From Patescibacteria group bacterium (GTDB lineage: Bacteria; Patescibacteriota; Patescibacteriia; 2-12-FULL-60-25), in assembly GCA_028688515.1 (NCBI GenBank), contig JAQTXZ010000001.1, positions 186,001-250,000 on the forward strand: a DNA stretch of 64,000 nucleotides, read 5' to 3'. The notes under the pieces were generated by a model. The model ran no database searches. It was not told the DNA's origin and saw nothing but the letters and a program-made list of their open reading frames with translations. Of this stretch, positions 17,055 through 25,426 are shown piece by piece (position 1 is the first letter of the stretch; every line of letters starts with the position of its first letter). The position numbers were made by a program, and so were the translations under genes.

Positions 17055-19064
17055 ATGTGCGGCATTGCCGGTTTTGTGGGAGTCGGAGCTAAAGATGAAT
17101 TGCATCGCATGACCGATGCTATCGCGCGTCGCGGTCCTGACGATGAGGGCTTTTTTGTTGCCGACGGCGTTGGTTTCGGTTTTCGCCGTTTGAGCATCAT
17201 CGACGTCGCCGGTGGACATCAGCCTCTTACGAACGAAGACGGGTCCGTTTGGGTGATGATGAACGGTGAAATTTACGGTTACAAAAGCTTGATGGAAGAG
17301 TTGAGGTCAAAAGGTCATCGATTCAAAACACAATCAGATACGGAAGTCATTGTCCACGCATACGAAGAGTGGGGAGAGGCGTGTTTGGAAAAATTGAACG
17401 GCATGTTTGCGATTGCGCTTTGGGATTCGCGCAGCAAACGACTTTTACTTGCGCGAGACAGGATGGGCAAGAAGCCGCTTTATTGGACGATCAAAAAACA
17501 AACATTGTGGTTCGCGTCGGAACTCAAGGCACTGCTTGCCGCTGGAGTTGTCGATCGCGAGATGGATCCTATTTCGCTTGGACTGTATTTTCGCACGGAT
17601 ATGGTTCCGACACCGCGTTCGATTTTTAAAAATGTTCAAAAACTCGAACCTGCCACGGCGATGATTTGGAAGGACGGACATGTCGAAAAGTCGTGGATGT
17701 TTTGGGAGCCTGCCCTCACCCCGGCCCTCTCCCATCGAATGGGCGAGGGTGATGCTAATAAGCTGGTTAGCGAACTCGGTAAAATGATTGACGTCTCTGT
17801 CGCGGAGCGACTGGTGTCGGACGTGCCGCTTGGTTTGTTTTTGTCGGGAGGTTTGGATTCTGCAGTAGTCGCAGAAAGTGCTGCGCGACAAGGCGGCAGG
17901 ATGAAAGCGTTCACGATCGGATTTGACGATCCGACGCATGACGAAAGTGCTGCGGCAAAAAAGGTCGCGCAAGCATTCGGCCTTGAGCATTACGTCGACG
18001 TCTTAAAGCCCGAAGCGGCTATTGCGATGATTGACGAAGCGGCGCAACTTTTAGACGAGCCGCTCGCTGATGCGTCAATTCTGCCGCAACTTTTACTTTC
18101 AAAATTTACTCGTCAGCAAGTTACGGTCGCTCTCTCCGGTGACGGAGGTGACGAACTTCTTCTGGGCTATGCTCACATACCCGCCCATCAACTGATAAAT
18201 ACCTTGTCATTCTTGCGCAGGCGAGAATCCAGAGTCCGGATGGATCCTTGGGTCTCCGTAGGACTGCGCCCAAGGATGACAAAGGAAGACGGGATTGTCT
18301 TAAAAAGATTGTTGAATCGCGTACCGGCAAGCGACGGGTACTTCAGTCTTGGATTCAAGACTCAGAGGTTCGCGCGCGGACTCGGCGCGCCGAGTCCGTG
18401 GGCGCGCGACGTGCGCTGGCGTGGCGCCTTTGACAGTTCGACATTGACGTCAATGTTGCTGCCGGAAGTAGCGCACGCTGCCGACGTCGATTATGCGGAA
18501 CGCCAGCTGGCGGAGAGAGCAAATGAAATTAAGAATTATGAATTAAGAATTAAGAATGAGGAGGACGCGGTACGATTGGGACGTGCGACGCGGGACGACG
18601 TTTTTTGGCGACAATGGTCATGGGCTTACCTGCGTACGTTTTTGATGGACGAGGTGATGGTCAAAGTCGATCGCGCCGGAATGTGGTTTGCGCTGGAGTC
18701 CAGAGCGCCGCTGCTCGACACAAGAGTCGTCGAGTTTTTGTTGAACGTTCCGTCGCAATACAAACTCGGCGCGTGGAAGAAAAAGAGATTGTTTAAAGAA
18801 TTATTGAAAGGCAAAGTTCCATCGGATATTCTTAATAAACCCAAACATGGTTTCGCCGTGCCGGTCGGCGCGTGGCTAAACGGCCCTTTGGCCGAGAGGT
18901 TTACTGCTTTGACGGAGCCCGGACGTTTGCATTCGCAGGGGCTTTTCGATCCGGTTGCAGTCAAACGCCTGGCGGACGAGCATCGCGCCGGCAGGATTGA
19001 CAGGCGCAAAGAAATGTGGGCCATGTTCATGTTTCAGTTATGGTATGATAAATGGGCTAAATGA
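17055..19064 (+). CDS. asnB: Asparagine synthase-like glutamine amidotransferase with three in-frame repeat insertions
   Basis: 669 residues. MCGIAGFVG gives the catalytic Cys2 of the class II glutaminase domain (~1-215); LSGGLDS at 263-269 is the ATP-pyrophosphatase loop of the synthetase domain, and KTQRFARG, VKVDRAGMW and ESRAPLLDTRVVEF follow in order. It makes Asn from Asp and Gln, or, as often in glycan clusters, amidates a sugar acid. The protein carries three segments encoded by dispersed DNA repeats: ~220-232 (ALTPALSHRMGEG), ~383-410 (SFLRRRESR to RPRMTKED) and ~491-515 (NYELRIKN to GRATRDD). All keep the frame and lie between recognisable domain blocks, so the enzyme may still work. 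Confidence 0.88.
   Translation: MCGIAGFVGVGAKDELHRMTDAIARRGPDDEGFFVADGVGFGFRRLSIIDVAGGHQPLTNEDGSVWVMMNGEIYGYKSLMEELRSKGHRFKTQSDTEVIVHAYEEWGEACLEKLNGMFAIALWDSRSKRLLLARDRMGKKPLYWTIKKQTLWFASELKALLAAGVVDREMDPISLGLYFRTDMVPTPRSIFKNVQKLEPATAMIWKDGHVEKSWMFWEPALTPALSHRMGEGDANKLVSELGKMIDVSVAERLVSDVPLGLFLSGGLDSAVVAESAARQGGRMKAFTIGFDDPTHDESAAAKKVAQAFGLEHYVDVLKPEAAIAMIDEAAQLLDEPLADASILPQLLLSKFTRQQVTVALSGDGGDELLLGYAHIPAHQLINTLSFLRRRESRVRMDPWVSVGLRPRMTKEDGIVLKRLLNRVPASDGYFSLGFKTQRFARGLGAPSPWARDVRWRGAFDSSTLTSMLLPEVAHAADVDYAERQLAERANEIKNYELRIKNEEDAVRLGRATRDDVFWRQWSWAYLRTFLMDEVMVKVDRAGMWFALESRAPLLDTRVVEFLLNVPSQYKLGAWKKKRLFKELLKGKVPSDILNKPKHGFAVPVGAWLNGPLAERFTALTEPGRLHSQGLFDPVAVKRLADEHRAGRIDRRKEMWAMFMFQLWYDKWAK
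17712..17749 (+). repeat. CCCTCACCCC...GAGGG repeat word inside asnB
   Basis: A 38-nt C/G-rich imperfect palindrome (CCCTCACCC at the left, GGGCGAGGG at the right) encoding ALTPALSHRMGEG in frame. It has no counterpart in the AsnB family and resembles small palindromic repeats known from other bacterial genomes. Confidence 0.7.
18204..18285 (+). repeat. dRS3-like repeat word inside asnB
   Basis: Starts TTGTCATTCTTGCGCAGGCG and ends CCCAAGGATGACAAAG. The same word occurs at 37935-38065 (tail of the DUF2304 gene), 41453-41490 and, inverted, at 51418-51447. The left half is shared almost base for base with the 51418 copy (about 26 nt), the right half with the 37980 copy. Read in frame here as about 27 residues. 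Confidence 0.8.
18527..18590 (+). repeat. AATTAAGAATT word followed by ACGATTGGGACGTGCGACG word inside asnB
   Basis: Two different words lie side by side: an AATTAAGAATTATG tandem (18527-18560) and the 19-mer ACGATTGGGACGTGCGACG (18572-18590). The 19-mer recurs exactly at 38096-38114 and 46714-46732, each time inside or at the start of a gene. Confidence 0.8.
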
Positions 19065-19073
19065 TTTTTTATT

Positions 19074-20006
19074 ATGGATATATCAGTTGTTATTCCTTTG
19101 TTAAACGAGGAGGAGTCTCTGCCCGAGCTTGCAGACTGGATTGCAAGAGTGATGCGGGAAAACGCATTTACTTATGAGGTTGTCATGGTGGACGATGGCA
19201 GTAAAGATCGCTCGTGGCAGGTGATACAGAGATTGACGGCCTCCGATCCAAGCGTCAAAGGTATTAAGTTTAGAAGAAATTACGGCAAATCAGCAGCTTT
19301 ACAAGTCGGTTTTGACCGCGCGCAAGGCGATGTCATCATCACCATGGACGCGGATTTGCAGGACAGCCCGGACGAGATCCCGGAGCTTTTCGACATGATT
19401 AAAGTGCATGGTTTTGACATGGTGTCGGGATGGAAGAAGATTAGGCACGATCCGATTTCAAAAACAATACCGACAAAACTTTTCAACTTTGTAACGAGGT
19501 TAATGTCGGGCATCAAGCTCAATGATTTTAATTGCGGCCTCAAAGCATACAGATGCGATGCGATTAAAAGCGTGGAGATCTACGGGGAGATGCATCGCTA
19601 CATTCCAGTGATGATAAAATGGGCCGGTTTTACGAAAATAGGCGAAAAAGTAGTCGAACATCGCGAGAGAAAATACGGCACAACCAAGTTTGGACTCGAA
19701 AGATTTATCAATGGATTTTTAGATCTGCTTTCCATTTTTTTTATTACAAAATTCAGCCGTCGTCCCATGCATTTTTTCGGCTCTGTTGGTTTGCTGACGT
19801 TTTTTTGCGGATTTGTCATCGCCTTGTATCTGACTTACGAAAAATTATTTTTGGGGCAGACCAACCTGCCGAACAGGCCGTTGTTTTATCTTGGCTTGCT
19901 TGCGATGATTATAGGCAGTCAGTTATTGCTTTCGGGTTTTTTGGGAGAATTGCTTGCACGAAACGCAAACGATAAAAATCGTTATCAAATCGAGGTCATG
20001 AGTTAA
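19074..20006 (+). CDS. Polyprenyl-phosphate sugar synthase, GT2 (DPM1/GtrB-like)
   Basis: 310 residues. N-terminal GT2 domain with VVIPLLNEEESLPEL, MVDDGSKDRSW and the DAD motif in ITMDADLQDSPDEI; the HRERKYGTTKFG segment is typical of bactoprenol glucosyltransferases. Two C-terminal membrane helices (HFFGSVGLLTFFCGFVIALY and LGLLAMIIGSQLLLSGFLG) match the GtrB layout. It loads a sugar onto polyprenyl phosphate for use by GT-C enzymes such as the next gene. Follows asnB by 9 nt. Confidence 0.88.
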   Translation: MDISVVIPLLNEEESLPELADWIARVMRENAFTYEVVMVDDGSKDRSWQVIQRLTASDPSVKGIKFRRNYGKSAALQVGFDRAQGDVIITMDADLQDSPDEIPELFDMIKVHGFDMVSGWKKIRHDPISKTIPTKLFNFVTRLMSGIKLNDFNCGLKAYRCDAIKSVEIYGEMHRYIPVMIKWAGFTKIGEKVVEHRERKYGTTKFGLERFINGFLDLLSIFFITKFSRRPMHFFGSVGLLTFFCGFVIALYLTYEKLFLGQTNLPNRPLFYLGLLAMIIGSQLLLSGFLGELLARNANDKNRYQIEVMS

Positions 20007-20011
20007 AGCAT

Positions 20012-21637
20012 ATGTTTTTTAAAAAGTTCCTTGTTCCTTTCCTTTTTATCATTTGGGCGCTTGCACACTGGATCATGATTAGCTACGGAACGCAGTTTGT
20101 GCCGCTTCACAGTTTTTACGCTTCTGCGGACGAGCAGTCGCCCATCTTGGGAGTTATGCATGTACTGGAAGAAAGAAGTGTTTTTGCCATGCGCGGACAT
20201 GAATCGGTGTATTACGGTCCGGTGTTTTCCGTGATCGCCGCGCCCGCAGTTATTTTGGATGCAGCGTATGCTTATTTTGCCGGTTATGTAAAAAGCGCGT
20301 CTGACTATAGAGTTTGGTTTTCATTCAATTGGGGATCCGTGTTGTTTTTAGAGAGATGGGTATCCGTTATTGTCGGATTTGTAGGTTTGCTGTATACGTG
20401 GCGCCTCTTTAATCTCGCTGTAATCAACCCGGATAGAAAAAAGTGGGTCGCATGGCTTGGCGTCGCGCTTATAGCGACCAACTTTTATTATTTCTTGTAC
20501 TCGGGCTGGTTGCGTCATTGGATATTCGTTACGGTATTTTTGATCATGCAGATTTATCATTTGATCCAAATCAAGGAGCGCGATCGAAAATCCGATTGGA
20601 TTTGGATGGGTGCTTTATCCTTTTTGGGATTCGGTATCGCTTATGTGACTCTTATTTTACAAATCATGTGGCTGCCCGTTTTGATTGTTTGGCTGCGAAA
20701 AAAAGACTATTCTAAAATAAAGAGTTTTGTTTTTTATCTGGCTCTTCTGACTCTTTCTTCGATTTTGTGCGTCTTTTGGAACCCGACACCGTATTTGAGG
20801 TACGCCGGCCTATCCAAAACCGCGGGTTTGCAATTTCATCTTTGGAGTCAGCCGTCGCTGTATTATTATTTGAAGATACTTGTTTTTAACCAGCCGTTTT
20901 TGAGTTTTGCTTTTCTGCTTGCAGCGGTGTTCGTTGCGATTCTCCAAAGGCAGTATAAAATATATTGGGTTCGGTCTATCGGACTCGCAGGACTCGCACA
21001 CCTGCTGTTCTTCTCGGCAAATGTTCATTCGGAACCGCGCTATATAATGCCTGCTACCATGGCTGCAATCCTGTTGACGGTCGGTCTGTTAGCGCAATGG
21101 AAGGTTGGGGATGTGTGGAAAAAGCTGTTTGCGGCAACCGTGATTTTGCTTGGCCTGGAAATTGCATGGCAGACGGCGAACATATCTTTATGGTCTTACG
21201 CCGCCGTTAAGGGGCCGGAAGATAAGCCGCTGATCGCGTGGCTCAACTCGTTGCCGCCCGATAAAAAGGTTTTGGTTGACGCATGGCATTTTTTGGGAGC
21301 CGCGCACGACAAGAAGATAATCAAAGAATATTCGGATACAAGGTTTGAAGGAAAAGGTCTTTCCAATATGTTGACTTATTTTTCGCAGACCGATCCGCCG
21401 GCATGGACTCCTGCAATCAACAATATCGTTTACATGTACGGCGATAAAGTTACAGGCAATCACAAAAAAAGCGAGTTCGATTATTTTGCGCATTATTACG
21501 GAGAGCCTTTGACCACTAATTTTTTTGAAGAAAGGCTGACGCGTTTGTGGTTTATGTCGGATTTGCGGCAGTGGTATTCGGTGACTGATTTGAAGACCGG
21601 TTTAGAGCTTGAACAAGGATCGTTGCTGCGCAAATAA
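20012..21637 (+). CDS. GT-C type membrane glycosyltransferase, putative
   Basis: 541 residues with about ten membrane helices. After the first helix, FYASADEQSPILGVMHVLEE carries the acidic D-E pair typical of GT39-like enzymes. A soluble C-terminal part (~400-541) begins with PEDKPLIAWLNSLPPDKK. It starts 5 nt after the polyprenyl-phosphate sugar synthase, which fits a donor-synthase/transferase pair. The 3' end overlaps the convergent membrane-protein gene by 36 nt. Substrates unknown. Confidence 0.6.
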   Translation: MFFKKFLVPFLFIIWALAHWIMISYGTQFVPLHSFYASADEQSPILGVMHVLEERSVFAMRGHESVYYGPVFSVIAAPAVILDAAYAYFAGYVKSASDYRVWFSFNWGSVLFLERWVSVIVGFVGLLYTWRLFNLAVINPDRKKWVAWLGVALIATNFYYFLYSGWLRHWIFVTVFLIMQIYHLIQIKERDRKSDWIWMGALSFLGFGIAYVTLILQIMWLPVLIVWLRKKDYSKIKSFVFYLALLTLSSILCVFWNPTPYLRYAGLSKTAGLQFHLWSQPSLYYYLKILVFNQPFLSFAFLLAAVFVAILQRQYKIYWVRSIGLAGLAHLLFFSANVHSEPRYIMPATMAAILLTVGLLAQWKVGDVWKKLFAATVILLGLEIAWQTANISLWSYAAVKGPEDKPLIAWLNSLPPDKKVLVDAWHFLGAAHDKKIIKEYSDTRFEGKGLSNMLTYFSQTDPPAWTPAINNIVYMYGDKVTGNHKKSEFDYFAHYYGEPLTTNFFEERLTRLWFMSDLRQWYSVTDLKTGLELEQGSLLRK

Positions 21638-22690
21638 AAACAAGGCAATGCTGACGATGCAGGGAAGCGATGCCAATGCAAAAGTCAGAATTTTTTTGTT
21701 GCTCAATTTCTCATCCAGCTCTTTTAAGCCGTTAAGTGCAACAGGTATAACGTAAACGAACTGGAAGAATAAAATGCGCGTGATAAAAATCGGCCAGGCC
21801 AGAACGGGGAGTCCGACCGGTATGAATGCGGCAAGGGCTTTTAGATTTTGCGACTTTTTGATTTTATACAATCCGTAAAGAAAAAACAGCCATAGAAAAT
21901 GAAAAGCCGCGCCTTGCGTGCCGGCAAAATATTTTAACTTTCTCAACTTGGCGCCGCTCGCTTCCTCGTTCGATCCAACCCAATCAGCGTATGAGTAGCC
22001 GCTTAGATTCATGATGGTTAACTGCATGACCAGACTGATGGTTAAAAATGGGATGCCGGCGATTAACCATCTCTTAAAGACGTTCCAAAAACCAAGTTCT
22101 TTGATTTTCATCATCCAGTAAAAGAGGATAAAGAGCATTCCCAGCCCGCCGGTTTCTTTGACGGTAAAACCGATCGCGGACGTCAGACCGGCCCAGAACA
22201 GTAATGAAGGACGATCGCGTTTATCAGACATGAGCGCGATGTAAATCGCCAGCAGCGCAAAAAAATATCCGCCGACATCCGTCATTAACGCGAAACCGTA
22301 TTTGAGCATCGGATAACTGCATGCGAACCAAGCGACGCCGACAAAAGATTGCCAGGGTTTGAAGTTTAGATATTCGTTGAGAATTTTGTACAGAAAAAAT
22401 ACGCAGCCAAAGAAAAAAAGCAGGTTAATGATTAAGAACGACGTTTCAGGCGGCACGACCGGGATAAAAACAGATATGACAGCCGGATAAAAAGGTTTCA
22501 GTAGTCTTGCTCGTACAAAATGATTCAGTGTCGGGTCGATTGGCATGACGTGATTGTGAAAGTACTCCGCGGTCACGGTGTAGCTCAAAGTGTCGCCTTG
22601 TGCGGTTTGTAAAATTCCCAAGACGCAAAAGTCAAAGATTGCGACCAGCGCCGCAAACAGCAACGAGATGATAAGCCAGCGATGTTTCAT
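21602..22690 (-). CDS. Multi-pass membrane protein, GT-C-like
   Basis: 362 residues with about nine hydrophobic segments. The N-terminal helix is followed by QGDTLSYTVTAEYFHNH, resembling the first extracytoplasmic loop of GT39/GT87-type enzymes. It has no large C-terminal soluble domain. ATGA overlap with the upstream methyltransferase on the same strand. I do not recognise the exact family; a membrane glycosyltransferase is the best guess from topology and context. Confidence 0.5.
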   Translation of the reverse strand: MKHRWLIISLLFAALVAIFDFCVLGILQTAQGDTLSYTVTAEYFHNHVMPIDPTLNHFVRARLLKPFYPAVISVFIPVVPPETSFLIINLLFFFGCVFFLYKILNEYLNFKPWQSFVGVAWFACSYPMLKYGFALMTDVGGYFFALLAIYIALMSDKRDRPSLLFWAGLTSAIGFTVKETGGLGMLFILFYWMMKIKELGFWNVFKRWLIAGIPFLTISLVMQLTIMNLSGYSYADWVGSNEEASGAKLRKLKYFAGTQGAAFHFLWLFFLYGLYKIKKSQNLKALAAFIPVGLPVLAWPIFITRILFFQFVYVIPVALNGLKELDEKLSNKKILTFALASLPCIVSIALFLFAQQRSLFKL

Positions 22691-23310
22691 TTTTTATATT
22701 TGATTATCGCCCCGAGCGAAAATACGTAGGGCACGTTAATTGGCAGATTTGTTTTTTCAACGATCGGAAGGCCGACTGCATCGCTCATGCTTTTTGGAGA
22801 AAAGGCATGCACGTGGTCCGGAACTTTAATTGGTCTGCGCCCCAAAAAAAATCGCCCGACCGTCCAAAGAGATTCGTGCGGAAAGTTTATGATCAGGACG
22901 CCGTCTTTTTTTAAAACCCTTTTTAATTGGCTTATAACTTTTTCGTATTCGTAAATATGCTCAAGGACTTCAGTGCAAATGACGACATCGAAACATTCAT
23001 CTGGGTAATCAAGCTCCATTAGGTCGCACTGTTTAAATGCGGCGTAAGGGCATCGTTCGCGAGCCTTTTCAACGGCCACCGAGGTCACGTCCGCTCCAAA
23101 ATATTGATTTAACGGTTTTGAAGAATGAAGTTTTTCTATCAACTGACCCTCGCCGCAACCGGCGTCAAAGATCTTTAGATTCTTGTCTGCGACAAAGCCG
23201 GAGATGCCCTTTAGCTTGCGTGCAAAGACCCAGCGTATAATCGGATTGCCGGAAGAGTACAATTTTTCCATGTGATCCTCTTCCATTACCAGGTGATCGT
23301 TTTTTCCCAT
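22687..23310 (-). CDS. Class I SAM-dependent methyltransferase
   Basis: 207 residues. IFDAGCGEGQLIEKLHS is motif I, DVVICTEVLEHIYEYEKVI and LKRVLKKDGVLIINFPHES complete the core; the C-terminal SPKSMSDAVGLPIVEKT is like O-antigen-locus methyltransferases. Coupled to the downstream membrane protein by a 4-nt overlap, and divergent from gmd. Target unknown. Confidence 0.8.
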   Translation of the reverse strand: MGKNDHLVMEEDHMEKLYSSGNPIIRWVFARKLKGISGFVADKNLKIFDAGCGEGQLIEKLHSSKPLNQYFGADVTSVAVEKARERCPYAAFKQCDLMELDYPDECFDVVICTEVLEHIYEYEKVISQLKRVLKKDGVLIINFPHESLWTVGRFFLGRRPIKVPDHVHAFSPKSMSDAVGLPIVEKTNLPINVPYVFSLGAIIKYKK

Positions 23311-23399
23311 ACCGCAAAAGCATAGCTTATTTTCAGGCTTTCATCAAAAACCGGTTTTGACTCATCGCGCAACATCTGCCATGCTATACGCAATCAGAT

Positions 23400-24434
23400 A
23401 TGAAAAGTGCTTTGATTACGGGAATAACCGGCCAGGATGGATCTTATCTTGCCGAGCTCTTATTGGAAAAAGGCTATGAAGTCCACGGTTTGATTCGCCG
23501 CGCATCAACCTTTAATACCGGGCGTATCAACCATTTGTATCAGGATCCGCATGTCAACGGAGTCAAACTGCATTTGCACTACGGAGATTTGGCCGACGGC
23601 AGCAATATGTCGCGTTTACTCGACAAGATTGCGCCGAATGAGATTTACCATCTGGGTGCGCAAAGCCACGTAAGAGTCAGCTTTGACATTCCTGAATATA
23701 CCAGCGACGTGACCGGCGTCGGGACTTTGCGTATTTTGGATGCCATCAAAGAAACCGGAGTGCCGACCAAATTCTATCAGGCGTCTTCATCAGAGATGTT
23801 CGGCAAAGTGCAGGAGTGTCCGCAAAACGAGAACACGCCTTTTTATCCGCGTTCGCCTTACGGATGCGCAAAGGTTTACGCTTATTGGATAACAAAAAAT
23901 TATCGTGAGAGTTACGGTCTATTCGCTTGCAACGGCATTCTTTTTAATCACGAGTCGCCGCGCCGCGGACCGACGTTCGTAACGCGCAAGATCACCAAAG
24001 GTCTCGCTCGTATAAAAACCGGTTTGGATGATTGTTTGTATCTTGGCAATTTGGAAGCCAAACGCGATTGGGGTTTTGCCAAAGATTATGTGGAAGGCAT
24101 GTGGCGCATGCTGCAGTATCATCAGCCGGATGATTATGTATTGGCAACGGGGGAGACTCATTCGGTTAGAGAGCTGACGGATCTTGCCGCGGGTTTGGTG
24201 GGCTTTGATCTAAAGTGGCAAGGGTCTGGGATTGATGAGATCGGAGTCGATGCAGCAACCGGTAAAACAATCGTGCGCATTGATCATCAATATTACCGTC
24301 CGGCGGAAGTCGATTTGCTACAAGGAGACGCGACAAAGGCGAAAGTCAATCTTGGGTGGACCCCGTCGTTAAAATTCGACGGTTTGGTAAAGCTGATGGT
24401 TGAACATGATATGAGTAATTTGCACGAAGATTAA
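23400..24434 (+). CDS. gmd: GDP-mannose 4,6-dehydratase
   Basis: 344 residues, normal for the family. [20 protein letters not shown] is the NAD(P)-binding start, [19 protein letters not shown] holds the catalytic Ser/Thr and Glu, [12 protein letters not shown] the YxxxK, and [17 protein letters not shown] is a Gmd signature. It converts GDP-D-mannose into GDP-4-keto-6-deoxymannose, the substrate for the next gene. A -10-like TATACG lies at 23385-23390, 9 nt before ATG. Confidence 0.95.
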   Translation: MKSALITGITGQDGSYLAELLLEKGYEVHGLIRRASTFNTGRINHLYQDPHVNGVKLHLHYGDLADGSNMSRLLDKIAPNEIYHLGAQSHVRVSFDIPEYTSDVTGVGTLRILDAIKETGVPTKFYQASSSEMFGKVQECPQNENTPFYPRSPYGCAKVYAYWITKNYRESYGLFACNGILFNHESPRRGPTFVTRKITKGLARIKTGLDDCLYLGNLEAKRDWGFAKDYVEGMWRMLQYHQPDDYVLATGETHSVRELTDLAAGLVGFDLKWQGSGIDEIGVDAATGKTIVRIDHQYYRPAEVDLLQGDATKAKVNLGWTPSLKFDGLVKLMVEHDMSNLHED

Positions 24435-24439
24435 TATGC

Positions 24440-24479
24440 CCTTCGATAAAAATTCAGGGCATACTGAGCAAAGTCGAAG
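24440..24479 (+). repeat. CTTCGA...TCGAAG repeat between gmd and fcl
   Basis: A 40-nt word with inverted ends (CTTCGA at 24440, TCGAAG at 24474) and the centre CAGGGCATACTGAGC. It is open in the fcl frame, encoding [14 protein letters not shown] before the probable native start. Confidence 0.65.
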
Positions 24480-24480
24480 T

Positions 24481-25416
24481 ATGGAAAATAATGCGCGTAT
24501 ATTTGTTGCTGGGCATCGCGGCTTGGTCGGATCATCGATTGTCCGTCATCTGCAAAGCGAGGGTTTTCAAAACTTGCTGCTTGCAAATCGGCAGGAACTT
24601 GATTTGACCGATCAGACAGCTGTCAGATCTTGGTTTGAAAAAGAAAAGCCGGAATACGTTTTTTTGGCGGCTGCAAAAGTTGGCGGCATATTGGCCAACA
24701 GGGATCGCAAAGCGGATTTTATACGTGAAAATTTGCAGATTCAAACGAATGTTATTCACGAGTCATGGAGAGTCGGAGTCAAGAAGCTCTTATTCCTCGG
24801 CTCTTCTTGCATTTACCCGCGCGATTGCTCGCAGCCCATTAAGGAAGAATATTTGATGACCGGGCCGCTTGAGAAGACGAACGACGCTTATGCCACGGCT
24901 AAGATCGCCGGCATTATGATGTGTCAAAGTTACAATGCTCAATACGGCACGGATTTTATTTCTGTCATGCCCACAAATCTTTACGGTCCGGGCGATAATT
25001 TTGATTTGTTAAACAGCCATGTTTTGCCGGCCATGCTGCGCAAGTTCCACGATGCTAAAATATGGGGTGATAAGTCGGTCAATCTTTGGGGAACCGGCTC
25101 GCCTAAACGGGAATTTTTATATGTGGATGATTTGGCGGGTGCGGTCGTCCATTTGATAAAAACATACAGCGGATCGGAAATAGTCAACATCGGAACGGGG
25201 GAGGATGTGACGATTAAGGAATTGGCAGAAACGATAAAAAAGATCGTGGGTTATGAAGGTGAAATCATTTGGGACTCGTCCAAGCCGGACGGCACGCCGC
25301 GCAAGCTGCTGGACGTAAGCAAGCTGCACGGCCTTGGATGGCTCCACAAAAAATCTCTCGAAGATGGCATCAAGGATACATATGCATGGGTGTGCAGCTC
25401 AAAATTTACAAAATAA
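24481..25416 (+). CDS. fcl: GDP-L-fucose synthase (GDP-4-keto-6-deoxymannose epimerase/reductase)
   Basis: About 311 residues from ATG 24481 ([20 protein letters not shown]), which is where family homology begins. An in-frame ATG at 24436 would add 15 residues encoded by a dispersed repeat. GHRGLVG is the dinucleotide site, [15 protein letters not shown] and [14 protein letters not shown] hold the catalytic Ser, Tyr and Lys, and [18 protein letters not shown] is a family signature. With gmd it makes GDP-L-fucose for surface glycan. Confidence 0.93.
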   Translation: MENNARIFVAGHRGLVGSSIVRHLQSEGFQNLLLANRQELDLTDQTAVRSWFEKEKPEYVFLAAAKVGGILANRDRKADFIRENLQIQTNVIHESWRVGVKKLLFLGSSCIYPRDCSQPIKEEYLMTGPLEKTNDAYATAKIAGIMMCQSYNAQYGTDFISVMPTNLYGPGDNFDLLNSHVLPAMLRKFHDAKIWGDKSVNLWGTGSPKREFLYVDDLAGAVVHLIKTYSGSEIVNIGTGEDVTIKELAETIKKIVGYEGEIIWDSSKPDGTPRKLLDVSKLHGLGWLHKKSLEDGIKDTYAWVCSSKFTK

Positions 25417-25426
25417 TTTTAAATAT

